The notes below the pieces were generated by a model that made no database searches, had not been told where the DNA came from, and saw only the letters and a program-made list of their open reading frames with translations. Of a DNA stretch of 64,000 nt, positions 23,549-34,905 are shown piece after piece (the stretch's first letter is position 1; the number at the start of each line of letters is the position of its first letter). The position numbers and the translations under genes were made by a program. Origin of the DNA: Lytechinus pictus (lineage: Eukaryota > Echinodermata > Echinoidea > Temnopleuroida > Toxopneustidae); contig NW_026974140.1 in NCBI RefSeq assembly GCF_037042905.1, forward strand, positions 19,242,001 through 19,306,000, given 5' to 3'.

Positions 23549-23935
23549 GGTAGCGTAGCTCAGTCGGTTAGAGCGCATGTTTCGGATAAGATCGTAGATC
23601 TCAACGTGACTCGTGAGGGGTTTGACTTGAGTCCCGCTCATGCCGAAACGCGTCTAACAAAAAAATCTGATGCTATTTAGCGTTGTGTTAGCGTGCCTCA
23701 CCACTGTATTCAGTGCAGGTGTGAATGCAGTTGGAAAGCACTCCGTCCATCGGAAAGGACGCAAATGTTGGTCCCATGTATAGCCTATAGGAGAAACCCA
23801 ACCTATGCACGTTAAATCCAATACACCGTCACTATTCGTCAAAGAGTACGGTAGGGTGTTCACCCGGTGTATTGCACCTGCCGGTCCCGGCAAAATTCAG
23901 GTCAATGATTGTGGGCATTAACGGAAAGACAAGAC
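23549..23935 (+). repeat. tRNA-headed SINE, plus-strand copy
   Basis: GGTAGCGTAGCTCAGTCGGT (A box) starts at 23549. A B-box-like GTGAGGGGTTTGA, disrupted by a short insertion, and GAGTCCCGCTCATGCC precede GTCTAACAAAAAAATCTGAT. The central block CAGTGCAGGTGTGAATGCAG to TTGGTCCC (about 23700-23782) is almost identical to the minus-strand copy near 21.9 kb. It ends in CCGGTCCCGGCAAAATTCAG and an A-rich tail. Confidence 0.65.
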
Positions 23936-24976
23936 AAAAAAAAAGGTTATTAAACCTAAATTTTAGGGATCGCAAAAAATTTTGACAAGCAAAAAAAAAA
24001 AAAAAAAGTCATCAACCTAAATTTTAGGGGGGACAGGTCCCCCCCCCCCGCCTTTCCAATGGCCCATGCCATGCAGATCTAAGCTTTATAAGGACATTAT
24101 CATGATATTGGGAACACCGTTCACTTCATTTACAGCAGTTTTCCTGAACGCGGTCGATCGTGATCCTTGGAGTGTGTATGGACAGACTGCACAGGACAGT
24201 CAGTCAGTCACACACAAAATTGAACGTATGGGACTGTGTCATTACTTCATGCTGTAACTCTTGATGTAAGACTTCCGCGTCATCAGGTATTCCGAATCAT
24301 ATTCTGATATTTCGCGTTGGCACAGATAAATGAAAAATCAGCCGAAGGCTCTACAATGATCAAAACTCTTACGTCAAAATGCATACTTACGGTTTTGTTC
24401 GAAGATGTGAAGATAAATACGGCATTACGACCCCCTTCCCGTCCATATCGTCGGCTCGTTCTCGCGATGCAGAAAATAAAACAATTATTGTTCATGTTGA
24501 TAATCTGCTATCTGATTGGTCAAAATCAGTGGGCTAATTTAGCCCACGATTTCGCCCATGGCCAAAGGGGTGGCTAAATTTGTGACGTCAAATGACGCGA
24601 TTTAGCCCACGATTTAGCCCGGGCTAAGTTAGCCGAGCTTCGAGAAATGCAAAATTTAGCACCATGGGCTAAATGACGTCAAATGACGCGATTTAGCACC
24701 ATGGGCTAAGTTAGCCACCCTTCGAGAATTCGGGCCTTAGTGGGTGGGCCATATTTCTCATGGATTCTGTAATCTGTTTGGTCGATTTGTTTGTGAGACA
24801 AACCGTATTTACCTGTTTTACTTGGTCACTTTTACTGTGATCATTGTGATGTCATGAATGACTTACTTTCAAAAATCACTCTCAAAATGCAGGTTGTTGC
24901 AGTTTTCTTGTAGTTCAATTCTATTGATTTCCCTTATTCTACAATAATATAAGGATACACTTAAAGAGATAAAATC

Positions 24977-25108
24977 GTTACACCCTGCTTGTTCTTGCGC
25001 TTATACAGGAAATATCCACGTTCTGGTTTCAATCGGCCTCTGCCCTCATGGAATTATGGAACCAGAACGTAGACATTTTCTGTATTACGTGAACAAGCAG
25101 GGCGTAAC
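24977..25108. mobile_element. 132-bp palindromic MITE
   Basis: GTTACACCCTGCTTGTTC at the left pairs with GAACAAGCAGGGCGTAAC at the right. A second inner match (CCACGTTCTGGTTTC with GGAACCAGAACGTAG) makes nearly the whole unit one hairpin with a loop of about 30 nt. Non-coding. Confidence 0.7.
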
Positions 25109-26814
25109 TAATAATATCCGGTGAGTTAATGATAGCTGATCATCAGATGGTGGTAGTTTTCTACGAAACGACTTAGCTAGATGCAACAAGTAGTACCGTT
25201 GATTGCTCACTAGGGGAAGTAGAAGGGATAATGGATTAGTCTTTGTATACAGTCTTTATGCCTGCTGGCTAGTGGGAATGATGGTGTATGTTTGCTCTAA
25301 TTGAGGTGGTTTAGTGCATGATGAGAAAGGGCTATAGTTATACCATGGTGGTATTCCAGTATATTTTATTGCCAATTATGTGCTACCAATTAAAATTTGG
25401 TTTTTGGGATGTTCCACGTTTTACAAATGAAGCTTCTCAGCGGACCTCTTCATTTCCATCTTAATATTGATAATTCACCGAAGCTTTTTACTTGCAATTT
25501 TAAATTTACTTATCCATTTTATTTTTCAATATTTTCCAGCATAGATTGGGATCTGTATTTTTTGAAAAGCTCTAGGAGTGATCAGACATACATTTTTACT
25601 CTAAATGTAAATCTCTTGTTGTTTTCTGGCCTTTCTATAATTCCATGAAGATGAACCTGGGTGCCACATCACAGAGATCTCCATGGCCAAACTGTGTACA
25701 GCTTCTCATGTCTCCAGTAGATTGATGAAATACCCCTGAGGCCATTCTTATTAGCCTTGGTGTCCAACAAGCTTTGGAGTATCATCATCAGTGGTTAACC
25801 ATCCTAGGTGAAGTCTTGTGTGATATTGTCTGCCGCAGGACTTCATATACAATAGAGTGTTGATTCTAGGTAAAAGGATATAGAAGTGGAAGTCCTTGTG
25901 ACTCGTATAAGACAGTAATGATGAAAGCTACATGGAAACATAATAAAGAAAGAGAGGGTGGTGAGAAGAAAAATGGAGAGAGAGAGAGAAGACGAATAGA
26001 CAGACAATGAGGAAGAAAGAGAGAGAAAGTGTGTGATTTGAGCAAGCAAATACAAACAGAAAGATTGAGAAAGAGGAAGAGAGATTGCATTATTTTTCAA
26101 CTTTATATTCTTTTACTTTTGTCTGATTTAGTGTCATTCTTTATCATGCAACACTCAGATTAAGTTTGTGGGTATTTTTTTCTTTTGATGGCTATACATT
26201 TTGTTGTGGGGGTGACCTGCTAGAATACCTTGTTTGAATGATGATTTGTGGTAAAATGCTACCCACAAAAAATGACTTGCTCAAAGCCAAAGGCATATTC
26301 CTTTGTGATAACCGTGAATGTGGTTGCCATCAAGTTCAACCTTTTTTATGATTTGCAATGTGCAGGGTATTTACCGAATTCCGAACATACAGTCTGATAC
26401 TAGATGGAGGCAGCATACAGATGAAGATGAAGATCCAAGTTGGCAATGAGGGAATTGAGGAAGATGGTTGTCGAATGGTTTCCTGATGAGAGGAGAAAGA
26501 TCTATGTATTGAAGGACATTGCACCCAGGCATACAGCTGGAGCACATAATAACTGCATATGTTGGCCTCCAAATATGGGTGTATTAAAGTCAGGTGTTTT
26601 CGGAGACTGGTTTTAGGTACTAGTGTTAGGCCTAGGGTGAAACAAACACCAGGCACAACACCCAACATGAAGTACTGGTGTTATCATTCATTGAGTTCTT
26701 TGAGCAAGGAAGCATTTAACACTGATACCTCCACACATTGAGCTATTAATAATGTGACCAATATCATTACAAAAACCCAACCTATTGTTTGCTTCATGCT
26801 CTTGGCACCAATAC
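25109..26814. other. Intergenic, purine-rich tract
   Basis: No exon recognised. 25940-26085 is dominated by GA/AGAGAG runs on the plus strand. Minus-strand frames through this tract (Ser/Leu-rich) are low-complexity artefacts. Confidence 0.45.
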
Positions 26815-27080
26815 AATTCAATTCAATTTGCATTTAGTTCATTCTTGATAAAAACTATTATAAAACAAGGTATGAGAAACAATATATTTACATCAAGAGT
26901 AAAAAATGAAAATGAATTGGGGAACTGCATAAATAAAGCCAAGTGGCCTTGTGTAAGCGCAATTCCCAGAACATTGATAACATGACATGGTATAGAGAAA
27001 CGATAACACAAAGAATTAAATGTGATATGTAAACAACAAACAAAAACACAAACAGAAAAAAAGGGATCAATCTGCAAGAA
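26815..27080 (-). repeat. Probable LINE 3' tail (minus strand)
   Basis: Read on the minus strand, the segment ends in AATTGAATTGAATTG tail repeats (plus 26814-26828), preceded by T-rich 3'UTR-like sequence. The tail motif is like that at 40437-40465. No recognisable ORF2 domain upstream, so the family is unknown. Confidence 0.35.
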
Positions 27081-28078
27081 AAAAATAACTATACATATTT
27101 AAGATATAGGAACTGCTTCAATCTTTTTTTGAATGCTTTCAATTACATCTCTAGGGTGGAGTTCCAAATCACAGAGAAATTATGTTGTACACATTTCATT
27201 TCATATTACTATGGTCTGTAAACCATTTGACTACTGGCATATCTCACTCCAATATGTTAAGTACACTGATCTGAGCTTCTTGTGTCCTATGGGTTAATAT
27301 GTCTTTCATTAAGAATTGCAGGGATGGTTGGATCATTATATCAAACCAGATTGCAGAAGTATTTTCACTGTTTAAATAACAAAGGACTACTTGAACAGCT
27401 GGTATTGATAATCGTGAGAAATACAGATGTCTATCCATTTATAATTACTTTGACTTAGATTCAGCATATGTGTTAAGTCTACAGAACGGTTTAAAGGAAA
27501 AGGAATAGGGTGACAAAAAGAAATTGATTTTTATCCCATTTATTCTGTTCAACATGATGTGATCTCAATATACCACATATTTTCATATCTACATAAGATT
27601 GAGTTGGAACAGGGCACAATGTGTTGACCAATATGCAGTTTATAACTAACAATAAAACAGTCTTGCAAAACGTCTATGGGAAAGCAAATTTTTATTCTAT
27701 CAAAAGAATTTAGAAGCTTTAAAAACATTGGCCCCTTGATGATGTATAAGTAGTTTTCCAGACCCCAATCAAGTGAAATAGGTAGTTTTCAACTTCTTTA
27801 ATGTAATCTTTTTATTCAAAGTTTGCATGTTGGTTTTTATAGTTTTTATAACAATATTGATAACTTCCCTTGAATTATAAAATTGATGTACTAGTGAGCT
27901 CATAATTGGTATGAAATGATTGTGTCTTTTAAGAGAAAGCGAATGAGGGTAGGGGTGGGTTACATTTTATGATACATTGACAGAAAAATGAATGTCTAAA
28001 CTCTCTTTTAACATCAGAATATCATATGTGATAAATCTTATATTTTTTTCCTTTTTGAAAAACTTGTTTGTAAACGTA
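27081..28078. other. Intergenic, no gene recognised
   Basis: A+T-rich sequence. A 64-codon minus-strand frame at 27244-27438 has no motif I can identify. Confidence 0.4.
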
Positions 28079-28306
28079 CACTCTAAATTCCAAGGATTTA
28101 AAGTAAATCCAGATCGGCTGTGAATAGTGACTAGCCAAATTTTGATTTTTTTTTTAAATCTTAAGGATTAACTTTTAAATCTCCAAAGAATTAAATTCAA
28201 ATATTTTAGATTTATACTTAAATCAACAAGGTTCAAATCTTAATATTTGACTGGTCACTATTCACAGCCGATGTGGATTTATTTTAAATCCTTTGAATTT
28301 AGAGTG
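28079..28306. mobile_element. 228-bp Tc1/mariner-like MITE
   Basis: Arms of about 68 bp are inverted copies at roughly 85% identity (CACTCTAAATTC at the left, GAATTTAGAGTG at the right; CGGCTGTGAATAGTGAC is shared internally). TA flanks both ends (28077-28078, 28307-28308), the duplication expected of Tc1/mariner transposition. No ORF. Confidence 0.75.
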
Positions 28307-30894
28307 TATATGAGCAGTTAATGTAGAGTCTGAAACCACATGGGTATACCCATGGGATCTTTCAATTTAGTATATTTATTGCTGTTTGGTCTATCATGCA
28401 CTTGGTCCAATACTAACTTTATAGTCCAATTCTCATTTACAAGTAGTTGGTCTAATTTCCATATTGTGTACTGATAATGTTCTTACTTTGCCAAATGATG
28501 TTCATCTAACCATAAAGTGCTCTTACACCGACTGGATATTTATGAAATGGTATTGGGTACATGTATATCCTAATTACAACAGTAAAACGGAGCTAGAGGA
28601 AATAGTTAGTAGATGGTTAGGTTGTAGACAAACTATTGGACCATTTGTGATGAGATCAAACGAAAAGTATGCGAAGCAGCCTGCTTCAAGCGGATGTAGA
28701 CCGATCTGCAATCTACCTCTGAAATTGAGAAGAAAGAATAATCCACAATGATTAGGTGAAATGAAGCCTTTTGACCCACTGCACAACCTTGGAATGTGTG
28801 ACCAGAATATATCCACTCTTATACACTGTAACACAGGAATGTAAATTTTATTCACCATCAGTGGAGACTGGAGAGTATATCAATTTGATTTCTATTCTTT
28901 GATTAATCTGTGACTGAATATTATTTTACCTAGTTAGCTTGATACCATTCTAAACTTTATGCCTGATATTAATAAAAATAGACTTCTTCTGTTATTAGTT
29001 TCTTCATTATTTCTATTCAAGCATGGTTATTCTAATGATATTAATCAGCAATATGCAGAATTATTTTCTGGGCATTTGGCAAAAGGTTCTTCCTATTAGT
29101 ATTTTTATATGAATTCAACATTAATCTCACTTGGAAATAATGACAGAGATTTATGTACCTTTACTTGATACAACTTTTTTATTGACAACTATTTAATTAC
29201 TAAATTCAACAATACTTCAACAAGAAATATAAATGATTAAAGACCACATTTTTTTTCACAATCACAAGATGTTACCAATGTTGGTAAGCTTTCACTTGAG
29301 AAGTAATCAGAGTCATCTACAGGAAGATCTGTTAAAAGCAGGTCAAATATCATGCATTTTGAAAAAATTATATTTTATAATGTTGTCTTAACAATCAGAT
29401 AACCTGAAGAGGGATGTGGATGCCGGTAAGAGGTTTTCAAATCACAAAGAGCTAGAATTTAAATTATAGTATACTTTAAGGCAGCAGATAATGAAAAGGG
29501 ATCAGTTCGTGATTCAGCTTTGATGTATCAGGATTTCAAAATATCGCACTCACTATAATTTTTTTTAAATTTAGGATGTTGTCATGTGAACACGGCCTTC
29601 TCCTATTGCATTCCACATGCCTCTGGCTCTGATTCATGCTCATTTTCAAAGATGTTATATGTCCTATGGCAGGCTGCATTATATCTGTTTTCATAAAGAA
29701 ACTCATTTTCAATGCTTTTCCCTTGTGAAATCTTAGCAGCCTGCACAAATCCATCAAGCTTACTAGTAAAATTCCCCAAGCTACATTTGTAATCAGGTGA
29801 ACTTTGAAATGAGTATCAAACCTTTTATTGTGGCACTAGCAAGGCTTCTCTTACTATATTCACCCCTTCTCTTTCTCTTTCTCTTTCTCTCTTCATTATG
29901 ACCTCTATTAAAAAATACCCCTTGTAAATTTCTTATCAGTTTTTTTTCTTCATAAAATTGCCTTGTAACCCCATATTATCTTTTTTTAATCCCACCCTTT
30001 AATTTTTGGGGATTTTCCCCCATTTTCTATCTTCTGAAAGGTATACATTAAAATCCAATCATGACAGGAATTATATGGTTTCTTTTTTGTTTTGTTTAAA
30101 TGCTGATAACACGAGTTATTTCCTTTCAACTAGTAATTGAAAAGAGGTTTATATCTCTGGTATAGGGGAGTTGGGTTTCTCCACTTAATTGGTATGCACT
30201 CTCACAAGTGAGCATACACAACAGGTAATATACCAGTTCGTAGTTACTTCATGGACAATTTTGGTCAAATGACCTTTCATTTCTTTCATTAAGATTAAGT
30301 CAGATTTCAAAGCAAGATATTACGTATGCATGCCTTACATAGCGGGATGAAGAAATTGAATAGACCAGCTGACTATAATAGCACATCAATGAACACTCTA
30401 TGAAGGTATTTGTTGCATTTCTACTTTGAATGCATATTAGAGGATGTTGTACAATGTACATGTACTTGGCAAACTGAAATATACCAGTCATTCGTGTACG
30501 CATTGTTTTTTGTGGATGTGAATGAAAAACACAATTCAAAAGAATATAAAAATAATCAAGACATCGAAGTTGGTGCTTATCTCATAAAATTCTAAACCAC
30601 CATGTCACTTTAGTACAAACGACCTTCCTCTGATCATGCCCAGAATCTTCTGAGAGTGGAACTACGAACTGGCTTACAGGATAGTTTCTGCACATTTCTA
30701 GCTGTTTTGATGTCAATAATACATCAAAATGGCCAGAAGAGTATGCTTGTAAAAAGAGAAGTTAAGGAAAACATTACGTTACTTAAGATTTTTTTCATTT
30801 ATATTTTGAGAGTATCTTTTTCCCCATATGAGGCTTTTCTTTCCTGCAATCTAAGTTTTTTAATAACGAAGGATTTACAAACATTAAGGGGGTA
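28307..30894. other. Intergenic with degenerate TTGGTCTAA motif and CT repeat
   Basis: 28385-28460 has four spaced variants of TTGGTCTAAT, resembling a degenerate minisatellite. 29866-29898 is a pyrimidine repeat of TTTCTC type. The 95-codon plus-strand frame at 28464-28751 has no family motif. Otherwise nothing recognised. Confidence 0.4.
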
Positions 30895-32637
30895 ATACCC
30901 CCATCTCACTAGGAAGGCGATCGTGGCGACCATGGCGATCTGTGTAAATCCCGCAAATCGTAGCAGAATCTTCCTCGAATTCTATTTTTAGCCTGCGAGA
31001 CGATTGCACTGCAACTTCTATGCGACCGACCTGCGCTGAAGGCGATGGTAATACGCTGAAAGTACGACGATGCCACTTTCTTGCGACGATTCGAGGCAGA
31101 TGTGATGCGCTGCTTCTGCGATCAAAGCGATCGTACAACGAGGCTCATACGCTAGTAAGGACCTCGGTACGGTGGTGCTACGAATGAAGCGATTATGTTA
31201 TGTTCATGATGGGCTCTTGAAACGATTTCAAGCAATCGGCATACTAATCGCAGCACATGACACATTTTTCAGTCGATTGCCAACCTCCGACCAACATGGA
31301 TGTCCAGAATTTGGTTGGACTTATACATCTTGGCATTCTAAAAGAACATCACTTAAAAGTTGAATGCGAGGACAGGAGAAGGAGGAGGCCAAAAAGATAC
31401 AGGGTCCGATCCTGGCTGTCACCTAAGTCATAATATACAATATTTTTAAAATTTCATTCAAAAGATGTCGATGAGCCTAATAGTTAATATGAGGGATGCA
31501 TCCAGAATTTCATAAAAGAGCATAAAAATCTTTGATATTCTGTTTATTTTTTTCCACAAAGTTTGTCACTCAAAAATATTTGGTAAATTCCTTTCAAATT
31601 TGCTGACAAGAAGTAGTCTACTGATGTGAGAGCACTCATAAAAAGGGAGGCACAATGCCAGAATCTCCCTAAAGATTGCCTTTCCCAATCAATACATTAG
31701 TGATCGAATCATTAACAAAATTTGATGTTGTCTACTGTCACTGTGGTTAGAATTCAATTTATTTTCAAAACATAATCAATTTATTTATTTCTGCAGAGGT
31801 AACCCATTTCGTCATGAAGACATGTGAGCGTCTTTTTTCTCTTTCCAGCTGGCTCAGCAGTAAGATTTCCATCCTCCTCCTGTACCTCCTCCTCTTCCTC
31901 CTCTACCTCCTCCTCCTCTACCACCACCATAACCCCTTGATCTTCCTCTTCGACCGCCGGCCTAAGAGGGGTAGCTTGGGCAGCTTTCCCTTTTCTGGTC
32001 CTTTTTTTGGGAGGTATGTTTGAAAACGCCGTGGTATCGCCTCGTAATCTGTTGCAAATATGATAATCCGCCACCATCGGCACGGCGTTTTATAGCAGCG
32101 CGGACGGTTGTTGCGCAATCGCTGCCCAGTCATCAGCGGCGCAGCAAAAGCGCAACGCGAACGCCTGTAGCGGGCTGAGAACGTGTGCCACATGCCACCC
32201 AAAGAAGGAAGCGTCGTGGTGGAAGCTGTGTGAAGCGTGTCGAGCGCAAGGCAGTCGCCTTGTAAACGGAAGCAGCGTAGCAGAATTGTCTTGGGAACGG
32301 GCCTGAAAACCACGGGCGATCGGTGCCGCTTTTAATGCGCTTATACTACGCTTTATGCGTTGGGGCTCCGTTACAGCTACGAATATGTCGTTTGTAATAC
32401 GCTCATGACTCGATTGTGATACGCTTTAGCACCTCCGCGATCTCGCTACGTAAGTTTTGAACATGTTCAAAATTTTGTGGCGACCATAAAGATGGTGGCG
32501 ATCCTTGCCGCTTCAGAAAAGATCAAAGTACGACGGAGAAGATTGAAAAGATCAAGGCACGATCAAGCTACGTTATACCACGCTTTGTCGATTTTTGACG
32601 ATCGCAGTGGAATCGCCATCTAGTGAGATGGGGGTAT
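30895..32637. mobile_element. 1.74-kb inverted-repeat element (TACCCCCATCTCACTAG ends)
   Basis: The ends TACCCCCATCTCACTAG and its perfect inverse are followed by related GGCGAT/CGATCG-rich sequence on both sides. The right end is followed by TTAA and the left preceded by GTAA, so the target duplication is TA or a mutated TTAA. The element is unusually CpG-rich, with repeated ACGC/GCGTA and GCGATCG strings. A minus-strand frame (32083-31781, 100 codons) has a basic PPKKRTRKGK stretch then a Glu-rich run. It may be a decayed nuclear protein exon or chance low complexity. No transposase recognised. Confidence 0.6.
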
Positions 32638-32833
32638 TAAATTGATGTAGGGCCTACCTGAAAAGTATGTGAATAGGGTACGATTGGCAAAAAAACAACC
32701 TTTCACATATTTTCAAGTGGTTTCAATCCTGTGGCCTCTCGTGTGTAAGATTTCAGGTGGTTAAATTCACTGCACTCTTGTATAAAGAATCCATTTGGGG
32801 TCATCCTTTTTTTTCTTCTAAATTTCTCTGCAT

Positions 32834-33900
32834 CAGTGGCGGATCCAGGGGGGTGGCGCAGGGGGCGCGCGCCACCCCTAATATTTGAGCGGCGCCGAAG
32901 GCGCCGCTCAAAAAAAAAAAGTAAAAGAAAGAAAAGGCGCTGCTTGAAAAAATAGAAATAAAGGAAAGAAAAGAAAAGGCGCCGCTTAAAAATATTATAC
33001 ACTGATATAATATTAGCAACAGTAAGGAAAGACTATCCCCAGCAAAGCACAATCATATCATCTTCCTTATCTTTTCTTTTAACTACCCTTTTCCCAACAA
33101 CTTCGCCGGTTAAAAATAATCAGCAGTGCGCTGCCTGCATATAACTGGCGCCGATCAAGAATAATCAGCGCCACCTTAATCTAAATCGGCGCCGGACAAG
33201 AATAATCAGCGCCATTTGGTTATAAATCGGCACTGCCAGAGTCTTAACCGGCGCCGATCAAGGATAATCTGCGCCACCTAAATCTAAATCGGGGCTGGTC
33301 AAGAATAATCAGCGCCATCTGGTTATAAATCGGTGCTGCCCGAGTCTTAACAGGCGCCGGACAAGAATAATCAGCACCACCTGGTTAAAAATCGGCGCCA
33401 GTCAAGAATAATCGGCACCTCCTGGTTCTAAATCGGCGCCAGTCAATTATGAATTGCTGCTGCCTGATTCTTACGTGATGTCGGTAAAAATAATCAGCAC
33501 TACTTGTTCTAAATCGGCGCCGGTCAAGAATAATCAGCGTCCCCTGGTTCCAATAAATAGGCGCCGGTAGAATAATGAAGAAGGGCCTATTGCCAACCAA
33601 ATCTAGATCGGCGCCGGACAAGAATAATCAGCACCAACTGGTTAAAAATCAGCGCCAGTCAAGAATAATCGGCGCCTCCTGGTTCTAAATCGGCGCCAGT
33701 CAATTATGAATTGCCGCTGCCTGAATCTTACGTGACGTCGGTAAAAATAATCAGCACTACTTGTTCTAATTCGGCGCCGGTCAAGAATAATCAGCTTCCC
33801 CTGGTTACAATAAATAGGTGCCGGTAGAATAATGAAGAAGGGCCTATTGCCAACCAAATCTAGATCGGCGCCGGTCAAGAATGATCAGCGGCACCTGGTT
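32834..33900. repeat. GGCGCC-rich tandem array with hairpins
   Basis: Begins with the hAT-type left end CAGTGGCGGATCCAGG. Two strong hairpins follow: GGGGTGGCGC (32850-32859) with GCGCCACCCC (32869-32878), and 13-bp arms at 32884-32896 and 32900-32912 around loop GAA. From about 33090 onward a roughly 40-bp unit of the form CGGCGCCGGTCAAGAATAAT followed by CAGCGCC-CCTGGTT repeats many times. A higher-order 257-bp duplication is clear (33361-33617 and 33618-33874). The minus-strand frames within it are repeat translations, not genes. No matching right hAT end was found. Confidence 0.7.
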
Positions 33901-34319
33901 ATACATTTTATTGTTGAATGGTCATAACAAAGCTTATCGCATGCCCTTACAGAGTGGACTGGGGCGGGGCAGTTGCCCACAGAATGACAAATGTCATGAA
34001 ATCTTTAATTCATTTTAAAAATCCCAGAATCATACAAAAGCGTAGAGCAAATCCTTTAATTTTGATCTTATTTTCCAATGCTTTAATAAAAAGAAGGTCA
34101 GTCACTTTTCTTCTTTACACATTTCACATTGTGCCACCTCTATGGCCTTTAGTTTAAGAGAGCTACTATAGTGTTTTATGAAGATGATTCGATATTTTAG
34201 CCCAAAACTTTGCTAAAACCCGTTGCTAGTACCGGGAGTGTATAATTACGCAACCAGTCGTATATTGAGATTGAGCTACACAACTCGTTCTTTATTTAAA
34301 ATCGTGCTTAAATTATCCG

Positions 34320-34840
34320 CTTCTCAGATTGGAATATAAAAATTTTCAGCTCGCGCTCGCATCATTTCTGTAGCAAAACCCCATACTTTTCATGATTACA
34401 TAGGTGAATACAATGTCCCTTTTTCAGGACTAAACGTCAAAAGAACTCCCGCTTCGATTTGCAATAATCTTTTGCTGGATACAATCTTGTTCTTTATTAC
34501 AAATGTCCATTAAACTGTCATTTTTTTCAGATCGAAATATCAAATTTTAAGCTCGCACTTCGCGCTCGCATCTATTGTTTTTTAGATACCCATCTTAATC
34601 ATTGGTACCAAAAATGCATAGAATATCAAGCTTTCTGGTCAGAATATAAAGAAATTTCAGCTCGCCCTCGGCACTCGCATTATCTGTGTAGTGAGATATG
34701 TATCCTCCTCATGAGTTACTACAAACAGTCCTAAACAGGCACCTTTTTCCTGTTTTCAGGTCAGTATACTAAAAAATTTCAGCTCGCGCTTCGTGCTCGC
34801 ATTAATTTGTTGGTGAGATATGTGTTTCTATCTCATGAGT
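34320..34840. repeat. Array of GCTCGCGCTTCGCGCTCGCA units
   Basis: Four variants at about 34348, 34551, 34660 and 34781, each preceded by AAATTTCAG and followed by ATTATNTGT-type and GTGAGATATGT-type sequence, spaced 110-200 bp. Related single or triple units occur at 19006, 22297-22540 and 57685. A degenerate satellite-like or element-core repeat. Confidence 0.65.
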
Positions 34841-34841
34841 C

Positions 34842-34847
<6 letters not shown>

Positions 34848-34884
<37 letters not shown>

Positions 34885-34900
34885 TATGTGTGTGTGTGTT
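34848..34900. repeat. (TA)n then (TG)n microsatellite
   Basis: About 17 TA units (34848-34881) followed by a TG run (34888-34899). A second short TA run lies at 34999-35014. Confidence 0.9.
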
Positions 34901-34905
34901 TGTGT

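Larger units (their letters stand above)
16277..24736. mobile_element. 8.46-kb TTA-flanked inverted-repeat element (Harbinger-like)
   Basis: The left end GGCCCGAATTCTCAAAGGGT and the right end (24717-24736, inverted) match with one mismatch over 20 bp. Both ends have a roughly 190-bp similar organisation of GGCTAACTTAGCCC-type motifs and an internal GCATTTCTC-AAGC block. TTA sits immediately outside both ends (16274-16276, 24737-24739), the 3-bp duplication typical of PIF/Harbinger. No DDE transposase or Myb-like ORF is visible, so the copy is non-autonomous or decayed. The interior hosts other elements. The alternative is two unrelated half-elements, but no partner end lies close to either. 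Confidence 0.5.

Noticed and set aside
23549-23640. tRNA gene on the plus strand
   Set aside because: Same SINE family; the B-box region carries an insertion and no acceptor stem closes.
28464-28751. 95-codon plus-strand frame
   Set aside because: No domain motif, no splice context and no neighbouring gene; it follows a degenerate TTGGTCTAA repeat.
31781-32083. Nuclear protein gene in the 1.74-kb element
   Set aside because: The basic and Glu-rich segments are low complexity and no transposase or DNA-binding fold is evident; kept only as a remark on the element.
33385-33878. Two similar 78-codon minus-strand frames
   Set aside because: They are the two 257-bp super-units of the GGCGCC array read through; the similarity comes from tandem duplication, not a gene pair.
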